Of a stretch of 26,934 nt of DNA, positions 1 to 6,401 are shown piece after piece. The notes under the pieces are model-generated. The model had not been told where the DNA came from, searched no databases, and saw only the letters and a program-made list of their open reading frames with translations. Made by a program: the position numbers and the translations under genes. Each line of letters opens with the position of its first letter. Position 1 is the first letter of the stretch. The DNA comes from Bacillota bacterium (GTDB taxonomy: Bacteria; Bacillota; Clostridia; Lachnospirales; Lachnospiraceae). The stretch is taken from positions 1 through 26,934 of the forward strand of contig JAEYGZ010000015.1 in assembly GCA_023409535.1 (NCBI GenBank), written 5' to 3'.

Positions 1-29
1 GGGATGCCGTCAGCGGCCAGCTCACTCAC
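1..29 (-). CDS. IS3 transposase OrfB, N-terminal fragment (runs off window)
   Basis: In the -1 frame relative to orfA the minus strand reads KRWYPLVSELAADGIP, which is the usual opening of IS3 OrfB, the DDE catalytic subunit. A GTG at 27-29 overlaps the orfA stop at 26-28. A GGGAAAAGG run at 42-50 (minus strand) sits where IS3 elements make a programmed -1 frameshift to give the OrfAB fusion; the run is shorter than the classic A6G site, so slippage here is inference. Only about ten codons are inside the window. Confidence 0.55.
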
Positions 30-343
30 GAGCGGGTACCACCTTTTCCCGGCAGATTCGCTTGGGACAGGTACGCCGCCGCCCGGCGTAAGACCTCGTT
101 CTCCTGTTCAAGCAGGCGCACACGCCGCTTGGCCTCGCGCAGCTCACGCGATTCGGCCGACGTGGTGCCGGGCTTGATCCCGGCCTCCACGTCGGCCTTG
201 CGGATCCACTTGTTCAGGGTCATCGGGTGGATACCGAAGTCGGCAGCGATCTGTTCGAGAGTCACACCGTCTTCACGGTTCTGGGCGACGCGGACAACGT
301 CGTCGCGGAACTCCTGGGGATAGGGCTTGGGCACAGCTGGCAT
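26..343 (-). CDS. IS3 transposase OrfA (HTH/leucine zipper)
   Basis: This 105-residue protein is the DNA-binding partner of the IS3 transposase. The N-terminal half reads YPQEFRDDVVRVA, then EQIAADFGIHPMTLNKWIRKAD, the HTH_Tnp_1 helix-turn-helix. The C-terminal half (ELREAKRRVRLLEQENEVLRRAAAYL) is the expected leucine-zipper coiled coil. Length matches the family. The start at MPAVPKPYPQEF was chosen because it fits known OrfA N-termini; a longer version from 385 would run through the presumed IS terminus. The GGAAGG upstream is very close to the ATG, so initiation may be weak. orfB follows in the -1 frame. Confidence 0.85.
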   Translation of the reverse strand: MPAVPKPYPQEFRDDVVRVAQNREDGVTLEQIAADFGIHPMTLNKWIRKADVEAGIKPGTTSAESRELREAKRRVRLLEQENEVLRRAAAYLSQANLPGKGGTRS

Positions 344-377
344 CCTTCCAGGCCGCCCGGCAGGGCAAGCCAGATCA

Positions 378-1001
378 GATGTCACCTACTCGTGCACCAG
401 CCTCCTCGGTGTAGGCGACGCGCGAGTGGTCATCGATGATTGTGTGCACGAACGCATACCCGAGCTTGGGGTTGCGCCACTTGTTCTTCGGCTTGCCGGG
501 AGTGACGGCACGATTCCTCGATCCTTGACGTCGCCCGACGTATCGCCAGCCCCCACCGTCGGGGATGTTCCCGAGCTTCTTGACGTCCACGTGCACGAGC
601 GAGCCAGGGTGGTCGTGTTCGTATCGGCGGATCGGCTCGCCGGTGGCACGGTCGACGTAGGAAAGTCGATTCATGCGCGCGGTCGTGAGGATGCGGTGGA
701 CCGTGGCCGGGGCGATGCCGAGTCGGGCTGCGAGTTGAACAGGCCCTTCCCTCAGGCGCATTCGTAGGCTCACGCACCGTTTTGTCGTCTTCTTGCTCGT
801 CTTGTTCGGTGAGGACTTCGGACGTGACGACCGGTCTTGCATCGGCTCGCCAGCGAGGTAGCGGTCGACCCACCGCTTCACGGTTGGCCACGACACCTGG
901 AAGCGGGCAGCGACTTCGCTGATCGGCCATCCTTCCTCGACGACGAGGCGGGCGACTCGTAGACGATGACGTGGGGTCAGTGCGGCATTGCGATGACTCA
1001 A
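378..1001 (-). pseudogene. IS481-family transposase, 3' truncated by the IS3 end
   Basis: Read leftward from a TTG at 999-1001 (SHRNAALTPRHR), the protein shows the IS481 N-terminal HTH (ISEVAARFQVSWPTVKRWVDRY), the linker with LAARLGIAPATVHRIL, and the first two catalytic aspartates of the rve/DDE domain (LVHVDVKK and TIIDDHSRVAY). Homology stops after AYTEEAGA. The third acidic residue and the C-terminal third are missing, so it should be inactive. The stop codon (375-377, TGA) is formed by the first bases of the IS3 terminus. A GGAGG lies just upstream of the TTG. No terminal repeat of this element was identified. Confidence 0.75.
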
Positions 1002-1020
1002 AGTGCCTCCTGAGATAGAT

Positions 1021-1052
1021 CGGTGGCCGGCCGCGTTTGCGACCGGCCACCG
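1021..1052 (-). terminator. Strong hairpin after the TfoX-N gene
   Basis: Perfect 10-bp arms CGGTGGCCGG (1021-1030) and CCGGCCACCG (1043-1052) surround a 12-nt loop. The hairpin lies 26 nt past the stop of the leftward TfoX-N gene and before the IS481 remnant. There is no U-tract, which is common for actinobacterial terminators. The terminator role is inferred from position and stability. Confidence 0.55.
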
Positions 1053-1077
1053 GATGATGGAGTTGGAGTAGAGACTT

Positions 1078-1410
1078 CTACTTGGAGCCTTGCGCTGTGT
1101 GGAAGGTGAGTGCTGGCGCAAGCCAGGACTCGAGCCCAGGTCCCTGGAGGGCGGCCTGTTCAATGCTGATCCAGCCGTCGCCCATGGGGCGGTCTGCACC
1201 CATGAGCGCAGGGTGAGCACCAGGACGGGCGAGTAGGTCCTCCGCGTCAGCGGGGTCGATGCGTAGCAGGAGTGTCCCTTCCCGACGAGCGGCGACGACC
1301 ATCCGGTCCTCGACCATGAACGACACTCCCCCGAACATCGACACCTCACGAGGGTTGCGAGCTCTTAGCGCGTCACGAACTCGCTCGACCAGGTCCTTCT
1401 GTGCTGTCAT
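1078..1410 (-). CDS. TfoX N-terminal domain protein
   Basis: This 110-residue protein matches the stand-alone TfoX_N family: VRDALRARNPREVSMFGGVSFMVEDRMVVAA, then a strand segment (TLLLRIDPADAEDLLARPGAHP) and the closing GDGWISIEQAALQG. Small TfoX_N proteins are widespread in actinobacteria, often beside stress or regulator genes, and have no settled biochemical role; competence regulation as in Haemophilus TfoX should not be assumed. Its ATG overlaps the stop of the upstream SnoaL-like gene (ATGA), so the two are probably translated together under the shared operator at 1820-1855. A hairpin at 1021-1052 may end the transcript. Confidence 0.8.
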   Translation of the reverse strand: MTAQKDLVERVRDALRARNPREVSMFGGVSFMVEDRMVVAARREGTLLLRIDPADAEDLLARPGAHPALMGADRPMGDGWISIEQAALQGPGLESWLAPALTFHTAQGSK

Positions 1411-1793
1411 CGTCCGCCCTTTTCGATGTACTCGGGGCCGCTGTAGTGAAGGTTCAAGGACGCGATGCGTCCGCCGTCGAAGGTGAAGAACTCCGCGAAG
1501 GTCATGGGACCGCCGGGCATGGTCGCCGTGTAGAGCACGGCGGAGCCGTTAGGGCCGTGCACGTCGTGGATGATCTCGATCTGCTTGACCGTCGCAATGA
1601 AACCGGCAACCCCGCCCAGGAACCCATCGGTGGCGTCGGGGAGGTGTCCGGCGAGGGAGCCCGTGAAGTCGAGGTGGTCACCCAGCAGAGGCCGTAGGTC
1701 AGCCCCGTCCTGGTAACTGTCGATGCCGGACTCGAGGATCCGGTAATAGTCCTTGAGGGTCTGAGGTGCGGCAGAAGACAGGGTGGCGGGCAT
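1407..1793 (-). CDS. SnoaL/NTF2-like protein
   Basis: This 128-residue protein has the NTF2/SnoaL-like pattern: a helical N-terminus (LKDYYRILESGIDSY), the motif LRPLLGDHLDFTGSLAGH, then strands ending MTFAEFFTFDGGRIASLNLHYSGPEYI. The fold forms small cupped barrels used as isomerases, hydratases or binding domains; the substrate cannot be read from sequence. AAGGAG precedes the ATG at a good distance. It is divergent from the HxlR regulator at 1865 and followed by the TfoX-N gene with a 4-nt overlap. Two HxlR-type palindromes lie between the divergent starts, so it is probably the regulated target. Confidence 0.75.
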   Translation of the reverse strand: MPATLSSAAPQTLKDYYRILESGIDSYQDGADLRPLLGDHLDFTGSLAGHLPDATDGFLGGVAGFIATVKQIEIIHDVHGPNGSAVLYTATMPGGPMTFAEFFTFDGGRIASLNLHYSGPEYIEKGGR

Positions 1794-1819
1794 GGCTCTC
1801 CTTGGTGTGAGATATGGTG

Positions 1820-1855
1820 CTTGATAGTTTCAAGCAGGCACTTGATAAAGTCAAG
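1820..1855. promoter_or_regulatory. Twin palindromic operators between SnoaL-like and hxlR genes
   Basis: Two 15-bp palindromes, CTTGATAGTTTCAAG (1820-1834) and CTTGATAAAGTCAAG (1841-1855), have identical CTTGA/TCAAG arms and start 21 bp apart, two helical turns, on the same face of the DNA. They occupy the gap between the divergent starts at 1793 and 1865, as expected for binding by a pair of winged-helix dimers. That the HxlR protein binds them is inference from position and symmetry. Confidence 0.75.
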
Positions 1856-1864
1856 GGGGTTCAG

Positions 1865-2533
1865 GTGAAGTCCTACGGACAGCTCTGCTCGATCGCTCGC
1901 GCCCTGGATGTCGTCGGTGACCGGTGGACTCTCCTGATCGTGCGTGAGCTGCTGATCGGGGGCACATTGCGCTTTGGCGAAGTCCAGCGCGGCCTGCCTG
2001 GCATCGCGACGAACCTGCTCACCCAGCGTCTGCGGGACCTCGAGACCAACGGTGTCGTCGCCCGCGAGCCTGCCCCAGGAACCCCGGGCACGCCAACGTA
2101 TCGGCTTACCGAGCGTGGCCGGGCCCTGGACGGAGTGCTGCGCGAGCTTCTGAAGTGGGGTGCACCGACGGTTCCAGACGCGCCGAGTGATGCGATCTTC
2201 CAGATGCACTGGCTCAGCCAACCGGCACGCTTCCTCCTCGCGGATCACAGGCCGGACGAGCCACCGATCGTGATCCGGTTCGGCACCTTCGACGACGGCT
2301 TCGACCTCACCGCCGCCGACGGGACCATCACGGTGGACCCTTGCCGGCGCGACGTCAGCCCCCTGGCGGGTGTTACAGGCCCCGGGCCGGTACTGGTTGC
2401 CCTCCTACAAGGCGCAATGCCTCTGCCCGCCGCTATCGCGCAGGGCGTGGATGTCACCGGCGATACCGCGGCCCTGACGCGAGTTCTACCAGCGCCGAAA
2501 GCGTCGACTAACGTCCCCGGTCAGTACATCTAG
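1865..2533 (+). CDS. HxlR-family transcriptional regulator with C-terminal SCP2-like domain
   Basis: The 222-residue protein opens with KSYGQLCSIARALDVVGDRW, the standard HxlR start, followed by the winged helix (TLLIVRELLIGGTLRFGEVQRGLPGIATNLLTQRLRDLETNG and the wing at TPTYRLTERG) to about residue 100. The remaining 120 residues (IFQMHWLSQPARFLLADH to the C-terminus) look like the SCP2/sterol-carrier-like extension found in a subset of HxlR proteins, which could bind a hydrophobic ligand. The GTG at 1865 was chosen over the ATG at 1814: AAGGGGG lies 5 nt upstream, the N-terminus matches the family, and the earlier ATG would make the twin operators coding. It probably represses itself and the divergent SnoaL-like operon. 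Confidence 0.88.
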   Translation: MKSYGQLCSIARALDVVGDRWTLLIVRELLIGGTLRFGEVQRGLPGIATNLLTQRLRDLETNGVVAREPAPGTPGTPTYRLTERGRALDGVLRELLKWGAPTVPDAPSDAIFQMHWLSQPARFLLADHRPDEPPIVIRFGTFDDGFDLTAADGTITVDPCRRDVSPLAGVTGPGPVLVALLQGAMPLPAAIAQGVDVTGDTAALTRVLPAPKASTNVPGQYI

Positions 2534-2588
2534 AGCCAGTATCTTCTTGCAGTCGGTCAGTCGATCTCAACAAGGAACTGGCTCTAGA
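2529..2588. terminator. Long inverted repeat at the hxlR 3' end
   Basis: Perfect 12-bp arms TCTAGAGCCAGT (2529-2540) and ACTGGCTCTAGA (2577-2588) enclose 36 nt, and the stem can continue inward with CTTCTTG against CAACAAG. The left arm contains the hxlR stop codon, so it may be the gene's terminator. A small mobile-element remnant with 12-bp terminal repeats is an alternative. The ISL3-family element has inserted just beyond it. Confidence 0.5.
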
Positions 2589-2600
2589 ACTGCCTAGACC

Positions 2601-2608
2601 GGTTATCG
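2601..2608. repeat. Target site duplication, left copy
   Basis: GGTTATCG directly precedes the left terminal repeat of the ISL3-family element and is identical to 5642-5649. An 8-bp duplication is the size expected for ISL3 transposition. Confidence 0.92.
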
Positions 2609-2681
2609 GGCTCTCCGCATTTGAGGGTGTAGGGACCGTTGCGGCAGACCTGTTCCAGGTGCCCCGTGAGGTGTTGTCTGT

Positions 2682-3257
2682 TCAGCTGGTGGCGCCGGGG
2701 AAAAGTCGACGCACCGCTTTTTCGATCGCCTGGCGGCGGGACGTCAGAAACGCGTGGCGTTCTGGGCCTGCGGGCACGAGGTCGACTTGCCCGGCCCACG
2801 ACGTGGCCAGCTGACTGACGAAGACGATGACGTCGGCCGGATCCCAGTTCTTGTCGAGTGCGCCGGCTTCCTGGGCGCGTCGGAGTTGCTCGATCTTGCC
2901 TTCGACGATCAGCCCGAACGGATCGTCACCTACCCCCGCGGTCATTTCGAGTTGACCCCACTGCATGAGACGCAGGCGTTCGGGATGGGCGACGACGTGG
3001 TCGTAAACTCGGACCGCGTAACCGGGAAGGTCTGCCGGGTCCAGTGGCACCGCGGTGGCCATCGCCTCGAGTTCGCGTGCCGCGACGAAGCGATAGAGCT
3101 GCTCCTTGCCGCGGAAATAGGCGTAGACCCGTTCCTTGCTGGTCCGAGCCGCTTTAGCGATGCGTTCGATGCGAGCGCCCGCGATGCCGTGCTCGGCGAA
3201 CTCGGCCGTGGCTGCACCGAGGATTCGGTCGCGAGTGGAGTCGCCGTCACGTGCCAT
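2682..3257 (-). CDS. TetR-family regulator (transposon passenger)
   Basis: The 191-residue protein has a canonical TetR N-terminus: STRDRILGAATAEFAEHG, then the helix-turn-helix IERIAKAARTSKERVYAYFRGKEQLY at about residues 30-55, followed by a helical ligand-binding domain ending VRRLFPGA. The ATG at 3255-3257 (MARDGDSTRDRIL) was chosen because an upstream extension would run through the twin operators and has no family match. It is divergent from the aldo/keto reductase, with two near-identical palindromic operators between them, so it most likely represses both itself and the reductase. The inducer is unknown. It lies inside the ISL3-family element. Confidence 0.9.
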   Translation of the reverse strand: MARDGDSTRDRILGAATAEFAEHGIAGARIERIAKAARTSKERVYAYFRGKEQLYRFVAARELEAMATAVPLDPADLPGYAVRVYDHVVAHPERLRLMQWGQLEMTAGVGDDPFGLIVEGKIEQLRRAQEAGALDKNWDPADVIVFVSQLATSWAGQVDLVPAGPERHAFLTSRRQAIEKAVRRLFPGATS

Positions 3258-3272
3258 GCCCCGAGTATACGA

Positions 3273-3334
3273 ACCAAACAGTTCGGTTTGGAAATTGGGT
3301 GGTGTAGGTCTACTGTCAAACCGAACCGTTTGGT
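3273..3334. promoter_or_regulatory. Twin TetR operators between tetR and the aldo/keto reductase
   Basis: The plus strand carries ACCAAACAGTTCGGTTTG at 3273-3290. The minus strand of 3317-3334 carries ACCAAACGGTTCGGTTTG, so the two 18-bp sites differ at one position and point in opposite directions with 44 bp between centres. Each is an imperfect palindrome with CAAAC/GTTTG arms, the size expected for a TetR dimer. They lie between the divergent starts at 3257 and 3358 and probably cover both promoters. Confidence 0.82.
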
Positions 3335-3357
3335 GTGACAATTCAGGAGGACTTCGT

Positions 3358-4305
3358 ATGCAGCAGCGCACACTTGGGCAACAGGGACTGGTGGTGTCCG
3401 AGATCGGCTATGGGGCCATGGGCACCGCGATCGGCTACGGACCGTCCGACGACTCCGAGTCGATCACCGCGATCCGTCGTGCCTTCGAGTTGGGAACCAC
3501 CCACTTCGACACCGCCCGCATGTACGGCGCGGGCGAAGGTGAGAAGCTCCTCGGCGCCGCGATCGCACCGTTTCGAGACGAGATCACCATCGCCACCAAG
3601 TTCGGACTCGAACTCGACCCGGCCCGTGGCTTCGTGCCCGACTCCCGACCGGAACAGATTCGTAAGGTCGTCGACGACAGCCTCCGCAACCTCGACGTCG
3701 ACTCGATCGACCTGCTCTACCAGCACATCCACGACCCAAACGTGCCGGTCGAGGACGTCGTCGGGGTGATGAAGGAGTATGTCGACGCCGGCAAGGTCAG
3801 GTACCTCGGCCTGTCCAACACCGATGCCGACAGCATCCGCAAGGCGCACGCCGTGCACCCGATTTCGGTCCTGCAAACCGAGTACTCGATCTTCGCCCGC
3901 GAGTCCGAGGAACTGTTCCCGGTCCTCGAGGATCTCGGTATCGGCCTGGTCGCCTACTCACCGTTGGCCCGCGGGTTCCTCAGCGGTGCGGTTCGCCCCC
4001 GCAGCGCCTATGCCGCCGACGACTTCCGCCAGTTCATCGGCTGGTGGGCGCCGGAGAATTACGACGCGAATGTCCACCTCGTCGACGAGCTCACCAGCGT
4101 GGCCGAGAGCAAGGACGCGACGCTCTCACAACTCGCGCTTGCCTGGCTCCTGGCCCGCAAGGACTACATCGTTCCGATCCCCGGCTCGCGCAACCCTGAT
4201 CGGGTCGCGGAGAACATCGCGGCGGCGGAGCTTGCCCTGACCGAAGCCGACCTCGCCCGCATCGACCAGCTCGCACCTACCGGTGGCATCGGTAGCCGCG
4301 CCTGA
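3358..4305 (+). CDS. Aldo/keto reductase (transposon passenger)
   Basis: A 315-residue cytosolic NADPH-dependent oxidoreductase of the aldo/keto reductase superfamily, predicted to reduce an aldehyde or ketone to an alcohol. It begins RTLGQQGLVVSEIGYGAMG and keeps the catalytic tetrad: D51 and Y56 (HFDTARMYG), K81 (ATKFG) and H123 (LLYQHIHDP). The cofactor segment VPIPGSRNPDRVAENIAA is intact near the C-terminus, and length is normal. AGGAGG lies 6 nt before the ATG. It is divergent from tetR across twin operators, and its last 23 nt overlap the transposase start (GTG, 4283), so transposase translation may be coupled to it. The substrate cannot be inferred. Confidence 0.92.
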   Translation: MQQRTLGQQGLVVSEIGYGAMGTAIGYGPSDDSESITAIRRAFELGTTHFDTARMYGAGEGEKLLGAAIAPFRDEITIATKFGLELDPARGFVPDSRPEQIRKVVDDSLRNLDVDSIDLLYQHIHDPNVPVEDVVGVMKEYVDAGKVRYLGLSNTDADSIRKAHAVHPISVLQTEYSIFARESEELFPVLEDLGIGLVAYSPLARGFLSGAVRPRSAYAADDFRQFIGWWAPENYDANVHLVDELTSVAESKDATLSQLALAWLLARKDYIVPIPGSRNPDRVAENIAAAELALTEADLARIDQLAPTGGIGSRA

Positions 4306-5635
4306 GCACCCGAACGGTCAGGTAACGCAGTCGGATTCGGGCTTCGGGCCGCCCGATCTGACTGCCTTCGTTCGCGTGGACGAGCTCGGGCTCGAAGTCA
4401 CCGGTCAACGACTCGAATCCGAAAGGGCGGTGCTCGCGTGCCGCGTCATCGAACCCGGCCGGTGGTGTCGACGCTGTGGCGGCGAGGGAATCCCGCGCGA
4501 TACCGTCATACGTCGGCTCGCCCACGAGCCCCTCGGCTGGCGGCCTACGACACTCGAGGTCGTCGTGCGTCGCTACCGGTGCACCGACTGTCGGCATGTG
4601 TGGAGGCAGGACATGTCGAAGGCAGCCCACCCCCGGGCCAAGCTGTCACGTAGCGGGTTGCGGTGGGCGCTACAAGGCGTCGTGGTCCAGCACCTCACCA
4701 TCGCCAGGATTGCCGAAGGACTCGGCGTCGCGTGGAATACCGCCAATGACGCAGTCCTGGCAGAAGGCAAGCGAGTCCTGATCAATGATCCCGCCCGGTT
4801 CGATGGCGTCAGGGTCATCGGCGTCGACGAGCACGTATGGCACCACACCAGGCGCGGCGACAAGTACGTCACCGTGATTGTCGACCTCACCCCGGTGCAC
4901 GACGGCACCGGCCCAGCCCGGCTGCTCGACATGGTCGAAGGCCGCTCCAAGCAGGCGTTCAAGACCTGGCTCGCCGACCGCGACAAAGCCTGGCGTGACG
5001 AGATCGAGGTCATTGCAATGGACGGGTTCACCGGCTTCAAGACCGCAGCCGTCGAGGAACTGCCCGACGTAGTGACCGTGATGGATCCCTTCCACGTCAC
5101 CAGACTCGCGGGCGAGGCCCTCGATGAGTGCCGGCGCCGCGTCCAGCAGACCATCCACGGACACCGCGGGATGAAGAGCGACCCGCTCTACTCCGCACGG
5201 CGCACTCTCCACACCGGAGCCGGCCTGCTCACCGACAAGCAGACCGATAGGTTGCGCACTTTGTTCGCCGACGACCAACATGTCGAGGTCGAAGCGACCT
5301 GGGGCATCTACCAACGGATGATCGCTGCCTACCGACATGAGGACCGCCGTCGTGGCCGTGAGCTGATGGTCCAATTGATCGACTCGATCGGCACCAACGT
5401 GCCGAAAGCACTCACCGAAGTCATCAGGCTGGGCCGGACGCTGAAGAAGCGTGCCGCCGACGTGCTGGCCTACTTCGACCGACCCGGTACATCCAACGGA
5501 CCGACTGAGGCCATCAACGGCAGGCTCGAACACCTGCGAGGCTCCGCACTCGGGTTCCGCAACCTAACGAATTACATCGCCCGGTCGCTGCTCGAAACCG
5601 GCGGGTTCAGACCGCGACTACACCCTCGATCATGA
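4283..5635 (+). CDS. ISL3-family transposase
   Basis: This 450-residue DDE transposase shows the ISL3 layout: an N-terminal zinc ribbon (C62, C65, C100, C103 in WCRRCGG and YRCTDCRHVW), an HTH region (RIAEGLGVAWNTANDAV), then the catalytic domain with D182 in IGVDEHVWHH, D247 in IAMDGFTGF and E409 in GPTEAINGRLEHLRG. Full length and no frame disruption suggest it is active. The start is a GTG overlapping the end of the aldo/keto reductase; later starts are possible because the first 25 residues are not conserved in the family. Its stop lies inside the right terminal repeat. Confidence 0.93.
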   Translation: MASVAAPEHPNGQVTQSDSGFGPPDLTAFVRVDELGLEVTGQRLESERAVLACRVIEPGRWCRRCGGEGIPRDTVIRRLAHEPLGWRPTTLEVVVRRYRCTDCRHVWRQDMSKAAHPRAKLSRSGLRWALQGVVVQHLTIARIAEGLGVAWNTANDAVLAEGKRVLINDPARFDGVRVIGVDEHVWHHTRRGDKYVTVIVDLTPVHDGTGPARLLDMVEGRSKQAFKTWLADRDKAWRDEIEVIAMDGFTGFKTAAVEELPDVVTVMDPFHVTRLAGEALDECRRRVQQTIHGHRGMKSDPLYSARRTLHTGAGLLTDKQTDRLRTLFADDQHVEVEATWGIYQRMIAAYRHEDRRRGRELMVQLIDSIGTNVPKALTEVIRLGRTLKKRAADVLAYFDRPGTSNGPTEAINGRLEHLRGSALGFRNLTNYIARSLLETGGFRPRLHPRS

Positions 5636-5641
5636 AGAGCC

Positions 5642-5649
5642 GGTTATCG
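5642..5649. repeat. Target site duplication, right copy
   Basis: GGTTATCG follows the right terminal repeat directly and matches 2601-2608 exactly. Removing the element and one copy would rejoin the hxlR 3' region to the plasmid sequence at 5650. Confidence 0.92.
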
Positions 5650-5725
5650 GGGACCTGCCAGGAGCTGGAAAGTTTCTGTCGCGGCCGAGGAGAATGCGCC
5701 CGAAAAATATTGTCCCACTACGGAA

Positions 5726-6298
5726 CTAGCGTGGTCTGACACCAGCGGGATTGTTCTGCGTATTGATGAGGGTTTCCAATTCGACGAGGCTCTGTACGTG
5801 CAACGCGGACTCACTCACCCAGCCTGATCGTGTCTGCGACTGGTGTTGATCCGAATCGCTACCGAAATTTGCCTGGCCGCACTCGCCGGCACGATGTTCC
5901 CAGACGCCGTACTCCTGCCGGACCCACACAAGTAGCGCACCGCGCCCACCGCGCCCGTGGGTGTCGGCACCAATGATGAGGGACCGAAGCCGCTCCCCCA
6001 TCGCCGCCGCCTGCCCTCTCCGATATGCGGCACTCGACTCATCGACGCGGATGACGCTGTCTTGGTAGGCGACCATCTGGCGGGTGGCAAGATCGCGAAT
6101 CGCGTACGCGAACCAGTCGTCGAGCGTGCGTCGTCTCGCCTGATCCTCGAGGCGCCTGTTCTCGACGTCGAGGTGTTCGCTGATCGCGGTGAGACGCTCT
6201 ATCGATCGAGTGAGGCGCTGCACCGTATCGAGGTAGGGATCGCGGCCGAACGTAGACGCACTTCGGCTCGCCTGGCGACTCTCGTCCATGGCGATCAC
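5726..6298 (-). CDS. Hypothetical plasmid protein with N-terminal coiled coil
   Basis: The 190-residue protein is not recognised. Residues about 20-55 (VQRLTRSIERLTAISEHLDVENRRLEDQARRR) have heptad-like spacing and should form a coiled coil. The middle is charged and helical (DDWFAYAIRDLATRQMVAYQDSV), and the tail is Gln/Ser/Asn-rich. There is no signal peptide or membrane segment. Two starts are close: GTG at 6296-6298 preceded by GAGG, and ATG at 6287-6289 preceded by GGGGTG. It is the last gene of the leftward maintenance block, about 100 nt after the DUF2637 gene. Confidence 0.65.
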   Translation of the reverse strand: MIAMDESRQASRSASTFGRDPYLDTVQRLTRSIERLTAISEHLDVENRRLEDQARRRTLDDWFAYAIRDLATRQMVAYQDSVIRVDESSAAYRRGQAAAMGERLRSLIIGADTHGRGGRGALLVWVRQEYGVWEHRAGECGQANFGSDSDQHQSQTRSGWVSESALHVQSLVELETLINTQNNPAGVRPR

Positions 6299-6401
6299 CC
6301 CGTGCCTCGTTTGTAGTAGTGCTGGAGTTGGTGCGCGGCCCTTTCGTCACATCGTACGTAGCTGGTCTGACTGCACGCCTACAGCCCGTGTGGCCGAACC
6401 T

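Larger units (their letters stand above)
1..377 (-). mobile_element. IS3-family insertion sequence, one end (partial)
   Basis: The stretch holds orfA and the very start of orfB of an IS3-family element read leftward; the rest lies outside the window. On the minus strand the presumed terminus begins TGATCTGGCTTGCCC at 377, the TG start typical of IS3 ends, and homology to the neighbouring IS481 transposase stops there. The other terminus is not visible, so the exact end and target duplication are inferred. Confidence 0.6.
2609..5641. mobile_element. ISL3-family transposon with TetR and aldo/keto reductase passenger genes
   Basis: The element is 3,033 bp and complete. The left repeat (2609-2637) starts GGCTCTCCGCATTTGAGGG. 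The right repeat, read on the minus strand from 5641 to 5613, starts GGCTCTTCATGATCGAGGG. Both share GGCTCT at the tip and GAGGGTGTAG further in. Both sides are flanked by GGTTATCG. A plain ISL3 element is about 1.4-1.6 kb; the extra half here is a divergent tetR/aldo-keto reductase pair placed before the transposase. The terminal repeats lie outside all three genes except that the transposase stop falls inside the right repeat. The duplication shows the whole unit moved as one. Confidence 0.9.

Noticed and set aside
3136..3357. N-terminal extension of the aldo/keto reductase
   Set aside because: It would run through tetR and the operators; AGGAGG and family length fix the start at 3358.
4670..5533. 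Minus-strand reading frame of 287 codons over the transposase
   Set aside because: It is antisense to a clearly conserved DDE transposase; no motif or ribosome binding site supports it.
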